DNA of 29,134 nt, taken from assembly GCA_050181295.1 (NCBI GenBank), contig JBFXDI010000043.1, forward strand, positions 1-29,134, read 5' to 3'. Positions within the stretch are counted from its first letter, which is position 1. Each line of letters begins with the position of its first letter. Made by a program: the position numbers and the translations under genes. Below, one piece after another: positions 1 to 7,568 of this stretch. Source of the DNA: JBFXDI01 sp050181295 (lineage in GTDB: Bacteria > Pseudomonadota > Alphaproteobacteria > Rhizobiales > Aestuariivirgaceae). The notes under the pieces are model-generated. The model saw only the letters and a list, made by a program, of their open reading frames with translations, was not told where the DNA came from and searched no databases.

Positions 1-14
1 CAGGACTGGTTACC

Positions 15-1223
15 CTAAGCCGCCTGCCGCAGGGGCTTCGCGAGGTCGCCGCGCTCGGTCACGACGACGCGCTCGAGCCCGAGCCAGAGGGCGAGTTCCC
101 GAAGCTCCGGCATCAGCGCCTCGGCCGTTTCGCCGAGCTGCCGTGCCTCCTCGCCATGCGCGGAGTTCACCCTGAGCACGCTGCTCGGCCGGTCCGCCTT
201 CAGGCAGACGCGCGCGGTGAAACGTCCCTTATGCAGGAAGGGAAGCACGTAGTAGCCGAATGCCCTTTTGGGGGCCGGGGTATAGATCTCGATGCGATAG
301 CGGAAACCGAACAGCCGTTCGGCGCGGCTCCGCTCCCAGACGATCGGATCGAAAGGCGAGAGCAGGGCCGTGCCGGTGGCGCGGCGGGGCAGGGCGGCAT
401 CGCGATGCAGCCAGCCCGGTATGCGCCAGCCTTCGACGGTCGCCGGCACAAGGACGCCGTCCTCGGCCAGTTCGGCCAGCGCCCGCTTGCTCGCCGCTAC
501 GGGAAGCCGGAAGTAGTCGCGGAGATCGGGCTCGCTGGCGACGCCAAGCGCCAGAGCCGAGCGCCGCATGAGCTCGCGGATGGCGTCCGGCTCGGCCGGC
601 GTCGGCAGGCTCAGCACCTCGGCCGGCAAGGCGCGCTCCGGCAAATCGTAGACGCGCTCGAAATTGCTCTGCCGGCCGGTCGCCGTGACCTCTCCCGCCC
701 AGAAGAGATATTCGAGCGCGGTCTTGCCGTCGTGCCAGCCCCACCAGGGGCCAGTGCGCTGGCCGGGCTCCGCCAGCTCGCGCGCCGTCAAGGGTCCGCG
801 CTCGCGTACTTGCCCGAGCACCTCCCTCACGAACTTCCTCTTCTCGTGGGCGAAGCGCGAGAGTCCCTTGTAGATGCCCTGGCCGCTGCGGGCATCCTCC
901 ATCCGCCAGCGCATGAGCGGATGCAGATCCAGCGGCAGGAGGCTCGCCTCGTGCGCCCAGTATTCGAAGAGTGCGCGCTTCCTTCCCGCCGTGAAGGCGC
1001 GGGCATCGAGCGTTTCGCGGCGATAGCGGCCGAGGCGGGAGAAGAGGGGAAGGTAGTGCGAACGGCACAGCACGTTGACGCTGTCTATCTGCAGCAGGTT
1101 GATCTTGTCGATGGTGCGCGCGAGCGTTGCCCATGACGCGTCCCCGGCGCGGCGTGGTTTTGCCGCCAGCCCTTGCGCGGCAAGGGCGATGCGGCGGGCC
1201 TCGTCGCGGGAGAGATGCATCAT
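15..1223 (-). CDS. YcaQ-type crosslink-repair DNA glycosylase, winged-helix protein
   Basis: A 402-aa protein of the YcaQ/AlkX family (HTH_42), whose studied members unhook DNA interstrand crosslinks by excising alkylated bases. The sequence shows an N-terminal 'LSRDEARRIALAAQGL' type helix. It then shows the family's catalytic Q-x-D signature in 'KINLLQIDSVNVL' near residues 40-52, where Gln and Asp sit two apart. The length matches the family (about 400 aa). The start is one of two adjacent ATG codons (1223 or 1220); neither has a clear Shine-Dalgarno, and family members usually begin at or near this 'MHLS'. It is monocistronic, with the window edge downstream. Glycosylase function is inferred from the family and the QxD motif; many homologues are annotated only as winged-helix proteins. 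Confidence 0.88.
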   Translation of the reverse strand: MMHLSRDEARRIALAAQGLAAKPRRAGDASWATLARTIDKINLLQIDSVNVLCRSHYLPLFSRLGRYRRETLDARAFTAGRKRALFEYWAHEASLLPLDLHPLMRWRMEDARSGQGIYKGLSRFAHEKRKFVREVLGQVRERGPLTARELAEPGQRTGPWWGWHDGKTALEYLFWAGEVTATGRQSNFERVYDLPERALPAEVLSLPTPAEPDAIRELMRRSALALGVASEPDLRDYFRLPVAASKRALAELAEDGVLVPATVEGWRIPGWLHRDAALPRRATGTALLSPFDPIVWERSRAERLFGFRYRIEIYTPAPKRAFGYYVLPFLHKGRFTARVCLKADRPSSVLRVNSAHGEEARQLGETAEALMPELRELALWLGLERVVVTERGDLAKPLRQAA

Positions 1224-1300
1224 GGGCGGTAGAGGTAGCGTCCGAATACGGCACAGGCAACGGCCGGAGATTTACCGGGGCTTTACCGAACCATTCGTTT

Positions 1301-1324
1301 GCGATTCAAATCAAATACAATCGC
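1301..1324. promoter_or_regulatory. AT-rich inverted repeat upstream of the YcaQ-type gene
   Basis: Arms GCGATT (1301-1306) and AATCGC (1319-1324) are perfect inverted complements around a 12-nt AT-rich centre, in otherwise G+C-rich sequence. It lies about 80 bp upstream of the YcaQ-type start. The size suits a dimeric repressor operator, but no regulator is known for it. This is a pattern call only. Confidence 0.3.
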
Positions 1325-1447
1325 TGGCATCATCGCAGGTGCCTCAGGAGATGCGGCGAGGCCCCTATAGGGAGAGCGTCCCAGACTGCCGTCCCGCATG
1401 GCTTGCGGGAGCTTGCAGGGCGGAACCAGGTCTTGGATGCCAAAGAT

Positions 1448-1481
1448 GCGGCGGCGCCGGCTGAGGGGTTGGCGCCGCCGC
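1448..1481. terminator. Hairpin terminator at the 3' end of the GST gene
   Basis: An 11-bp perfect stem, GCGGCGGCGCC (1448-1458) with GGCGCCGCCGC (1471-1481), encloses a 12-nt loop 15 nt past the GST stop codon. On the plus strand it is followed by TCCTTTTC and on the minus strand by ATCTTTGG. It therefore looks like an intrinsic terminator for the minus-strand GST transcript that could also work in the other direction. Confidence 0.6.
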
Positions 1482-1496
1482 TCCTTTTCGAGCTCG

Positions 1497-2180
1497 TCAG
1501 TCCCGGAAAGCGCCTTCGACCGGCAGCGACAGCGCGCGGTCCGCAGCGGCGATCTCCTCGATGATGCCAGCGAAGGCTGTGCGCGCGGCGAGGCGTTCAT
1601 ACCAGGCCTTGAGTCGAGGATAGGTGCGAAGGCCCGGCCCGCCGAGACGGCGGGCATAATGCACGGTCATGAAGAGGGCGATGTCGGCGGCCGAGAAAGC
1701 GCCGCAGAGATAATCCTTTGATTCAAGCTTCGCGTCGATCTCCCCGAAATGGCTGGCTATCACCGGATCGGCGGCCTTCGCCTTCTCCTCCTCCTGGGCG
1801 CGCTGGGCAAGATCCCTCGGCCACGGGCCATTGCGGAACATGAGCGCCCGCACCGGCACGAGCAGAATCTCGTCCGCGAACAGGTCCCATAGCCGGCAGG
1901 CTGCGCGCTCGCGTGCGCCTTCAGAGAGAAGGGGAGGGCTTGGATAGGCGTCCTCCAGATACTCAATAATGACAGTCGAATCGATGAGCGTGAGGTCGCC
2001 GTCGATCAGCACCGGCACCTGGCCCTTCGGATTGGCCTTCAGCACCTCCGGGTGCTTGGGGCTGTAGCCCTTCTCCTGCGAGAAGGCGACCAGCACCCGA
2101 TCATAGGCGAGCCCCTTCTCGCGCAACGCGATCTCGACCTTGCGGGCGAACAGGCTCAGCGGCGCGGAGTAGAGGAGCAT
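1497..2180 (-). CDS. Glutathione S-transferase family protein
   Basis: A 227-aa cytosolic GST. The N-terminal thioredoxin-like domain (about residues 1-80) opens with a short beta strand and 'SAPLSLFARKVEIALREKGL', the usual GST start. It also holds the cis-proline segment 'KGQVPVLID' and the glutathione-binding 'IDSTVIIEYLED', in which S is the gamma-Glu-contacting residue. The all-helical C-terminal domain spans about 90-220. GSTs conjugate glutathione to electrophiles or act as peroxidase or isomerase; the substrate here is unknown. It is transcribed in the same direction as, and 3 nt downstream of, the small CHCC zinc-finger gene, so the two probably share a transcript. A strong hairpin follows the stop. 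Confidence 0.9.
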   Translation of the reverse strand: MLLYSAPLSLFARKVEIALREKGLAYDRVLVAFSQEKGYSPKHPEVLKANPKGQVPVLIDGDLTLIDSTVIIEYLEDAYPSPPLLSEGARERAACRLWDLFADEILLVPVRALMFRNGPWPRDLAQRAQEEEKAKAADPVIASHFGEIDAKLESKDYLCGAFSAADIALFMTVHYARRLGGPGLRTYPRLKAWYERLAARTAFAGIIEEIAAADRALSLPVEGAFRD

Positions 2181-2183
2181 CCG

Positions 2184-2420
2184 TCAGTCGGCGTGGGCGG
2201 CCTCGGGCGGGCGCGAGGCGGCCGGCGGAAGCTCCGGCCGGTAGCGAAAGAGCGTCGAGCAGTAGGGGCACACCATCTCGCTCTCGTCGCCCATGTCGAG
2301 GAAGACGTGCGGGTGGTCGAACGGCGGCTTGGCCCCGATGCATTCGAACTCGCGCGTCCCGATCTCGATCACGGGAACGCCCATGTCGTTCTGGAATTTT
2401 GGTGTCCCGGCGTGCGCCAT
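2184..2420 (-). CDS. CHCC-type zinc-finger domain protein (NDUFS6-like)
   Basis: A 78-aa protein if started at the ATG at 2418-2420 ('MAHAGTPKFQND'); a longer frame to 2513 exists but its extra residues do not look like the family. The C-terminal half carries the zf-CHCC arrangement: a Cys in 'FECIGAKP', a His in 'DHPHVFLDMG', and paired Cys in 'MVCPYCSTLFRY'. The same fold occurs in the mitochondrial complex I subunit NDUFS6, and alphaproteobacterial homologues are common as small stand-alone proteins. A zinc-binding role is well supported; a role in complex I assembly is only an analogy. It is divergent from the alpha/beta hydrolase starting at about 2505 and lies 3 nt upstream of the GST gene. 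Confidence 0.85.
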   Translation of the reverse strand: MAHAGTPKFQNDMGVPVIEIGTREFECIGAKPPFDHPHVFLDMGDESEMVCPYCSTLFRYRPELPPAASRPPEAAHAD

Positions 2421-2504
2421 GTCCGGCCCTGCCTCGTTCAGTTGATTATGCGGTCGGGCGATAGCATATCCTCCCCTCCGGTCAAAGCCGAGCAGGGGTT
2501 CTCC

Positions 2505-3257
2505 GTGCAGCATTTCGATTCAGACGGCGTGAAGATCGCCTATGCCGTGGAAGGAAAGGGCGAGCCGATCCTCCTCATCCATGGATTTGCCTCCAACGGG
2601 CGCGTGAACTGGACTGCGACCGGATGGGTGAAATTCCTCACGGATTGCGGGCGGCAGGTCATCACGATCGACAACAGGGGCCACGGGGTGTCGGAGAAGC
2701 TCTACGATTCCGCGTCCTATGCCGCGCCCGCCATGGCGGAGGACAGCCGCCGGCTGCTTGATCATCTGGGCATCGAGACGGCCGACATCATGGGCTATTC
2801 GATGGGCGCCCGCCTCACGGCACTTCTGGCCATCGCCCACCCCTCGCGCGTGCGGCGCGCCGTCCTCGGCGGGCTGGCGGAAAACATGATCCTGGGGGTT
2901 CCGGGCGCGCGGGCCGTCTCGGAGGCGCTCCTTGCGCCGAGCCTCGATGACGTTTCCGATCCGCAGGGACGCGCCTTCCGCGCCTTCGCCGATCAGTCCA
3001 AAAGCGACCGCAGGGCTCTCGCCGCCTGCATTCTGGCTTCGCGTCAGACGGTGTCGGCCGATCAGCTCGGCCGCATCTCCTGTCCGGTGCTGGTGGTCGT
3101 GGGCGAGACCGACCTGATCGCCGGGAAGATGGAGCCGCTGGTCGCGGCCATCCCGAATGCCCAAGGCGTTTTGCTGCCGCGGCGGGACCATATGCGGGCG
3201 GTTGGCGATGCAGGCTTCAAGCAGGCGGTGAAGGACTTTCTGAAGCAGCCGCTCTGA
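2505..3257 (+). CDS. Alpha/beta hydrolase
   Basis: A 250-aa alpha/beta-hydrolase. The oxyanion segment 'LLIHGFAS' is at about 23-30. The nucleophile elbow G-Y-S-M-G places Ser near residue 99. Asp203 in 'VGETDLIAG' and His229 in 'RRDHM' complete a plausible triad, and 'DNRGHGVSEKLYD' is typical of small esterase or enol-lactonase relatives. I chose the GTG at 2505 because an AGGGG lies upstream and homologues begin just before '(M)xxFxxDGVxIAY'. An ATG at 2448 would add 19 residues but has no ribosome site. The frame remains open upstream to 2052 only as antisense of the GST gene. The substrate is unknown. Confidence 0.86.
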   Translation: MQHFDSDGVKIAYAVEGKGEPILLIHGFASNGRVNWTATGWVKFLTDCGRQVITIDNRGHGVSEKLYDSASYAAPAMAEDSRRLLDHLGIETADIMGYSMGARLTALLAIAHPSRVRRAVLGGLAENMILGVPGARAVSEALLAPSLDDVSDPQGRAFRAFADQSKSDRRALAACILASRQTVSADQLGRISCPVLVVVGETDLIAGKMEPLVAAIPNAQGVLLPRRDHMRAVGDAGFKQAVKDFLKQPL

Positions 3258-3311
3258 TTTTGACGTAAGGGTTACTTGACCCTGCCCTAGGGTTCAGAAC
3301 AATGGGGCGCC

Positions 3312-4226
3312 ATGCCCCATCGCGCCGAAGCCATCCACCCTCGCAGGCTCGAGCTCGCCGGCGCGCATGCCAACATGCTCGCGGCGGATCTTTACACTGC
3401 GCCGGAGGCGGGCGGGCGACTGGCGGTGCTCGTGCACGGCGGAGGCCAGACCCGGCATTCCTGGCGGAGCGCGGCCAAGGCGTTCGCCCGGGAAGGGTGG
3501 TCCACCATCACGCTCGACCAGCGCGGTCATGGCGAGAGCGCCTGGATCGCCGATGCCGCCTATGGCTTCGGCGACTACGCCGCCGACCTGAAGGCGGTCG
3601 TGGAAGGCCTGGAACGGCAAGGTTTCGGCCGGGCGGTGGTGGTCGGCGCCTCGCTCGGCGGCATTGCCGGCATGATTGCGGCGGGCGAGCTCGGCGTGCC
3701 GATGCGGGGCCTGGTGCTGGTCGACATCACCCCAAAGGTGCGGCTCGAAGGTGTCGAGCGGGTCATCAACTTTATGCGCGCGCATGCCCGGGAGGGCTTC
3801 GGCTCGCTTGAGGAAGCGGCGGCGTCGATCTCGGCCTATCTGCCGCATCGGCGGCCGCCGTCCGACCTTTCCGGGCTTGCCAAGGTTTTGCGGAAGGACA
3901 AGGAGGGCCGTTATCGCTGGCACTGGGACCCGCTTTTCCTCGATTCGCGGAGTGGAGACCGTGGTGTACTGGAGGGCCGCCTTTCGGAGGCGGTGCGGCG
4001 CATCCGCTTCCCGATCCTGATGGTGCGCGGCCGCGAGAGCGAGCTCGTGGGGGAGGAGGAGGCGCGGGCCTTCCTGACGCTTGCGCCGCATGCGGAGCTT
4101 GCCGATGTGGGCGGCGCCCGCCATATGGTGGCCGGAGACCGCAACGACGCCTTCACGGACGCGGTGCTGGGCTTCCTCCGCAGGTTGGAACCGGGCCGGG
4201 ACGGCATCGCAGATCAACGGGATTGA
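3312..4226 (+). CDS. Alpha/beta hydrolase, second copy with probable Glu acid residue
   Basis: A 304-aa alpha/beta-hydrolase. It shows 'LVHGGGQT' (oxyanion, about 40-47), 'LDQRGHGES' (about 68-76), the nucleophile elbow G-A-S-L-G-G with Ser114, and a catalytic His271 in 'GARHMVAG'. The position where the catalytic Asp is expected reads 'RGRESELV', so Glu243 or Glu245 may serve as the acid; similar proteins in the peroxidase-like branch of the fold show this. A cap region (about 145-225) is rich in charged residues. It starts 54 nt after the previous hydrolase on the same strand but differs clearly from it, so this is not a recent tandem duplication. No strong Shine-Dalgarno precedes the ATG. 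The substrate is unknown. Confidence 0.87.
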   Translation: MPHRAEAIHPRRLELAGAHANMLAADLYTAPEAGGRLAVLVHGGGQTRHSWRSAAKAFAREGWSTITLDQRGHGESAWIADAAYGFGDYAADLKAVVEGLERQGFGRAVVVGASLGGIAGMIAAGELGVPMRGLVLVDITPKVRLEGVERVINFMRAHAREGFGSLEEAAASISAYLPHRRPPSDLSGLAKVLRKDKEGRYRWHWDPLFLDSRSGDRGVLEGRLSEAVRRIRFPILMVRGRESELVGEEEARAFLTLAPHAELADVGGARHMVAGDRNDAFTDAVLGFLRRLEPGRDGIADQRD

Positions 4227-4279
4227 AACCACCATCAGGGCAATTCATGGCCCGCACCCTCCACTTGGGCCTGCCGATC

Positions 4280-4292
4280 GACTAAATTGGTC
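4280..4292 (+). promoter_or_regulatory. GAC-N7-GTC operator candidate upstream of cysE
   Basis: GAC (4280-4282), an AT-rich 7-nt centre TAAATTG, then GTC (4290-4292), 21 nt upstream of the cysE start. The 13-bp core architecture matches type-1 IscR/Rrf2-family operators, and a second copy lies upstream of the nitroreductase gene (25992-26004). Which regulator binds is an inference. Confidence 0.4.
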
Positions 4293-4313
4293 CTGATCAT
4301 AGGGAGATCGACC

Positions 4314-5135
4314 ATGGCGCGCACGCAACCGCTGCAGCTTCAGAAGCTCGACCCGGTCTGGGACAGGATCCGCGCGGAAGCGGAAGAGGCGCGCGACAGG
4401 GATCCGGCGCTCGTGGGTTTCCTGTACGGCGCCGTCCTCAATCACGACAGCTTCGAGGAAGCGCTCGTGCACCGCGTCGCGCAGCGGCTCGGCAATGCCG
4501 ATGTCGGCGCCGATCTGGTGCTGAAGGCTTTCCAAGACGCCCTCGATGCCGATCCCGACATCGGGGCCGCGGCGCGGGCCGACATCATCGCCATCCACGA
4601 TCGCGATCCCGCCTGCCACCGCTACCTGGAGCCGCTCCTCTACTTCAAGGGCTTCCAGGCCGTGCAGACCCACAGGATCGCGCATCGGCTCTACCGGCTC
4701 GGGCGCGTGGACTTCGCCTACTATCTCCAGAGTCGTTCTTCCGGCGTGTTCAGCGTCGACATCCATCCCAATGCGCAGATCGGGCGGGGCATCATGATCG
4801 ACCATGCGCACGCCATCGTCATCGGAGAGACGGCGGTCGTGGGCAACGACGTGTCGATGTTGCACAGCGTGACGCTCGGCGGCACCGGCAAGGAGGGGGG
4901 CGACCGGCATCCCAAGGTCCGCGACGGCGTGCTCATCGGAGCGGGCGCGAAGATCCTCGGGAACATCGAGATCGGGCACTGCTCGCGCATCGCGGCGGGA
5001 TCGGTGGTCCTGCATGACGTGCCGGCCAACCGCACGGTGGCAGGCGTCCCCGCCAAGGTGGTCGGCTATGCGGGCTGCTCGGAACCTTCGCGGGTCATGG
5101 ATCACCGGCTCGAGGAAGACCAAGGCACCGCCTGA
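4314..5135 (+). CDS. cysE: Serine O-acetyltransferase
   Basis: A 273-aa CysE that transfers acetyl from acetyl-CoA to L-serine to give O-acetylserine, the committed step of cysteine biosynthesis in the cytosol. The N-terminal helical domain (about 1-135, 'DPVWDRIRAEAEEA') is followed by a left-handed hexapeptide-repeat domain (about 140-250). This includes 'DIHPNAQIG', 'IDHAHAIVIGE' (catalytic His164 with Asp163), 'TLGGTGKEGGDRHP' and 'PAKVVG', all classic SAT motifs. The ATG at 4314 follows AGGGAG by 7 nt, so the longer frame from 4287 was rejected. Length is normal for alphaproteobacterial CysE. The downstream neighbour is a DUF3126 gene. A GAC-N7-GTC site just upstream suggests Rrf2-type control. 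Confidence 0.96.
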   Translation: MARTQPLQLQKLDPVWDRIRAEAEEARDRDPALVGFLYGAVLNHDSFEEALVHRVAQRLGNADVGADLVLKAFQDALDADPDIGAAARADIIAIHDRDPACHRYLEPLLYFKGFQAVQTHRIAHRLYRLGRVDFAYYLQSRSSGVFSVDIHPNAQIGRGIMIDHAHAIVIGETAVVGNDVSMLHSVTLGGTGKEGGDRHPKVRDGVLIGAGAKILGNIEIGHCSRIAAGSVVLHDVPANRTVAGVPAKVVGYAGCSEPSRVMDHRLEEDQGTA

Positions 5136-5235
5136 GGCTGGCGCCCGCGGGGCTTGCCCTCATCACGCCGCATCGCTAGACCGGATGGCGACTGGCGGCC
5201 GGCGGCCGTCGCATGAGAACAGCGAGGCCACCCCC

Positions 5236-5454
5236 GTGCAGCCCAGCGAGATCGAAAAGCTCACACGATTCTTCCGCCACAGGTTCAAGCAGGCGAACAT
5301 GTCGGTTCGTCGCCGGCCGCAGAAGACGGACTCGGCGGAAGTTTACATGGGAGACGAGTTCATCGGCGTCCTTTTCAAGGACGAGGAGGACGGAGAGCTT
5401 TCCTACAATTTCCAGATGGCCATTCTGGAGCTCGATCTCGACGAGGTTGGCTGA
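5236..5454 (+). CDS. DUF3126 family protein
   Basis: A 72-aa acidic protein starting at GTG 5236, with GAGG 8 nt upstream. 'SEIEKLTRFFRHRF' begins an N-terminal helix, followed by beta-rich 'DSAEVYMGDEFIGVLFKDEEDGELSYNFQMAILELDL', quoted here only as the signature of DUF3126. The family is found in Hyphomicrobiales, often beside cysE as here, and has no known function. The gap to cysE is 100 nt, so co-transcription is plausible. Convergent with the next minus-strand gene, with only 3 nt between stop codons. The longer frame from 5014 overlaps cysE and was not used. Confidence 0.85.
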   Translation: MQPSEIEKLTRFFRHRFKQANMSVRRRPQKTDSAEVYMGDEFIGVLFKDEEDGELSYNFQMAILELDLDEVG

Positions 5455-5457
5455 GCG

Positions 5458-6126
5458 TCAGCGCTTCACGATGTGGTCGAGGATAGACTTCACTTCCTTG
5501 TCGACCTCCACCCAGCGCTCGAGCATGTCGCGCGGGAAACGATAGCGGAGCGTGATCCTGTCCGTGACCTTCATGCGCCGCTCGCAAAGCACAGGTCCAA
5601 GGCTCGAGGGCTTCGTGTCGCAGTTCAGGAAGACAGGCGGGTCCGCCTGCCTGTCCACGAAGAGCTGCATGTCGGCATAGGGCGACTTCGGCGTGAAATC
5701 ATACTGCACGAGGCCCGCGGAAGCCGCGACCGGGGGCCCGGAGAAATAATGCACGTAGATGCGCTCGAAGCGTTCGCGCTGGGAAAGACGAGCGTCCACG
5801 GGCTCGAACTGAAGGAGCGTCCATTCCCTGACCCGCCTCGAGTCCGCAGCGCTCGGAGGCTTGCCCGGATCGAACGGCCATGGTGCGACGAGGTCGATCT
5901 GCTGCACCGGACCGAAGGTGCGTCGCTTGACGCGCGCGATCATGCCGTCGGGAACCTCGAAGGTGGTGCCTTCAAAATCGAGGCGCACCAACCGCGCCTC
6001 GGACTTCTCCGATGTCAGTCTCGTCCACAGATTGATCGGATCGGGGGCGACAAAGTAGGCGAGCGCTCCGCTTGCCAGCGCCAGGAGGATGGCGGAGGCG
6101 AGCACCAGCCGCGTGGAGCGCGACAT
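5458..6126 (-). CDS. Membrane-anchored hypothetical protein
   Basis: A 222-aa protein of unknown function. The ATG at 6126 ('MSRSTRLVL') follows GGGGA by about 8 nt on the minus strand; an upstream start at 6168 would add 14 residues. One hydrophobic segment at about residues 5-25 ('LVLASAILLALASGALAYFV') suggests an N-terminal membrane anchor or uncleaved signal, with the remaining ~195 residues periplasmic. The body is soluble and mixed, with two Cys (in 'LNCDTK' and 'LCERRM') that could form a disulfide. I recognise no catalytic motif. It sits between the cysE/DUF3126 pair (convergent) and the gamma carbonic anhydrase gene (divergent). Confidence 0.75.
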   Translation of the reverse strand: MSRSTRLVLASAILLALASGALAYFVAPDPINLWTRLTSEKSEARLVRLDFEGTTFEVPDGMIARVKRRTFGPVQQIDLVAPWPFDPGKPPSAADSRRVREWTLLQFEPVDARLSQRERFERIYVHYFSGPPVAASAGLVQYDFTPKSPYADMQLFVDRQADPPVFLNCDTKPSSLGPVLCERRMKVTDRITLRYRFPRDMLERWVEVDKEVKSILDHIVKR

Positions 6127-6264
6127 GGGCCGTCCCCGCGTTGCGCCAGTCCTCTCCGTTGCCCGCATTCCAGACCTTCGATTGCCCGCCCCGGCGCACT
6201 ATAAGACTTGCACCCGAGACGCGGCCAGAGCTTCCATCCCATCGGGGCGAAAGAAGGAATCTTC

Positions 6265-6795
6265 ATGGCGATCTACGAACTCGACGGAGCGAGGCCGGAG
6301 CTTCCGGAGGAAGGCGATTGCTTCGTCGCGCCCGGCGCGGTGCTCATCGGCAAGGTGCGGCTGGCGCGGGGCGCAAGCGTATGGTTCGGCGCGGTGCTGC
6401 GCGGCGACAACGAGCTGATCGCCATCGGCGAGGAAACGAACATCCAGGACAATTGCGTGCTTCATACCGATCCCGGCTTTCCGCTCACGCTCGGACGCGG
6501 CGTGACGGTCGGGCATCTCGCGATCCTGCACGGCTGTACGGTCGGTGATCACTCGCTCATCGGCATGAACGCCACCGTCCTCAACGGCGCGCGCATCGGG
6601 CGCAACGTCATCATCGGTGCAAACGCGCTGGTGGGAGAAGGCAAGGAGATTCCCGACAACGTGCTGGCTCTTGGAAGCCCCGCCCGGATCGTTCGGGAAT
6701 TCAAGCCGGAAGAGATCAGCGACTTCGGACGTTTCGCGCAGAGCTATGTGCGCCGGCAGGGCCAGTATCGGTCCGGGCTCCGGCAGATCGGCTGA
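6265..6795 (+). CDS. Gamma carbonic anhydrase family protein
   Basis: A 176-aa left-handed beta-helix protein of the gamma carbonic anhydrase/PaaY/YrdA family. The three zinc-ligand histidines of the family are visible: H67 in 'NCVLHTD', H84 in 'TVGHLAI' and H89 in 'AILHGC'. Hexapeptide-repeat turns run from about residue 20 to 150, followed by a C-terminal helix ('EEISDFGRFAQSYV'). The start at ATG 6265 follows AAGAAGGA by 6 nt, rejecting the longer frame from 6208. Members hydrate CO2 or act as CoA-ester hydrolases; activity cannot be told from sequence because many YrdA-type members lack strong carbonic anhydrase activity. It is monocistronic, with a strong hairpin after the stop. Confidence 0.9.
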   Translation: MAIYELDGARPELPEEGDCFVAPGAVLIGKVRLARGASVWFGAVLRGDNELIAIGEETNIQDNCVLHTDPGFPLTLGRGVTVGHLAILHGCTVGDHSLIGMNATVLNGARIGRNVIIGANALVGEGKEIPDNVLALGSPARIVREFKPEEISDFGRFAQSYVRRQGQYRSGLRQIG

Positions 6796-6822
6796 TCCGC
6801 TATCCCGGCTTCCAGAAAAGGT

Positions 6823-6856
6823 GGAGCCGGCCCCGGGTGGGATCGGGGCCGGCTCC
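6823..6856. terminator. Bidirectional intrinsic terminator
   Basis: A perfect 13-bp stem, GGAGCCGGCCCCG (6823-6835) with CGGGGCCGGCTCC (6844-6856), closes an 8-nt loop between two convergent genes. On the minus strand the stem is followed by ACCTTTTCTGG, a usable T-tract for the peptidase gene ending at 6927. The plus side has TAGA only. It probably serves both the carbonic anhydrase gene and the peptidase gene. Confidence 0.7.
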
Positions 6857-6926
6857 TAGACCCGGTCTGGTGGGGGATGGGGAGGGGACGCCGACCGGGT
6901 CCAAAGGAATCCCTCTCGAAGCTTGC

Positions 6927-7568
6927 CTAGTTGCCTCCGGCCGTGAGCGGCTGGTGGCGCGGCGTCTTGTTCGTCAGCGCGACCCAGTTGCGCGGGTTCT
7001 GCTGCGACTGCCGCTTCAGATACTGGTAGCGCGTGTCGTTCCACCGCAGGATGGCCTCGCGCCGGTTGTCGAGCACGAAGTCGCCCTTGTCGGTGCGGAC
7101 CATCAGAACGGCGTGACCATCTCCGACCTCGTCGAGCACGACGGTGATCAGCAGCGTCTCAGCCGGCACGCCCAGACCTTCGAGGTAGCGCTTCTTGAGC
7201 AGCACATAGTCCTCGCAGTCACCGGCGGCGTCCGGATAGGCCCAATACTCGGCCACGCCATAAAGCTCCATGTCGCTCAGCGGGGCGATCTTGTCGTTCA
7301 CCATCTGGTTGACCTGGTTGAGCAGCTTCCAGCGCCCATCCGTAAGTTCCAGCCGCTGGGCCTTGCCGCCGATGGGCTGGCACTCGCGAGGCTCGCGCTG
7401 GCAGAACTCGACGAAGCCGACCGGCGGCAGCGTCTCGCCATAGGTGGTGGCGAAGTTGCGCTCTCCCGTGTCGTTGTAGTTGCTGGTCACGTTCACGTTC
7501 TCGGCGGCTTGGGCCGTGCCCAGGCAGGCGAGGGTCAAAACGATCCCCCAGAGAGACTTCCCGATCAT
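6927..7568 (-). CDS. Transglutaminase-like cysteine peptidase (BTLCP), secreted
   Basis: A 213-aa bacterial transglutaminase-like cysteine proteinase. A signal peptide covers about residues 1-21 ('LTLACLGTAQAA'), so it acts in the periplasm. The catalytic triad is visible: Cys118 in 'AGDCEDYVLL', His152 in 'GDGHAVLMV' and Asp167 in 'FVLDNRR'. BTLCPs such as LapG cleave surface adhesins under cyclic-di-GMP control, but many rhizobial members lack the lap partners and their targets are unknown; no lapD or adhesin is seen here. The PilZ gene about 330 bp upstream may be coincidental. A strong terminator lies downstream. Confidence 0.9.
   Translation of the reverse strand: MIGKSLWGIVLTLACLGTAQAAENVNVTSNYNDTGERNFATTYGETLPPVGFVEFCQREPRECQPIGGKAQRLELTDGRWKLLNQVNQMVNDKIAPLSDMELYGVAEYWAYPDAAGDCEDYVLLKKRYLEGLGVPAETLLITVVLDEVGDGHAVLMVRTDKGDFVLDNRREAILRWNDTRYQYLKRQSQQNPRNWVALTNKTPRHQPLTAGGN

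Noticed and set aside
2052..2504. N-terminal extension of the first alpha/beta hydrolase
   Set aside because: Overlaps the GST and zinc-finger genes in antisense; the extra sequence shows no hydrolase resemblance, and GTG 2505 has a ribosome site.
2505..4226. Tandem duplication of alpha/beta hydrolase genes
   Set aside because: The two proteins differ in length, motif wording and acid residue, so they are neighbours rather than recent duplicates.
4245..5123. 292-codon minus-strand frame over cysE
   Set aside because: Antisense shadow of cysE; no motif.
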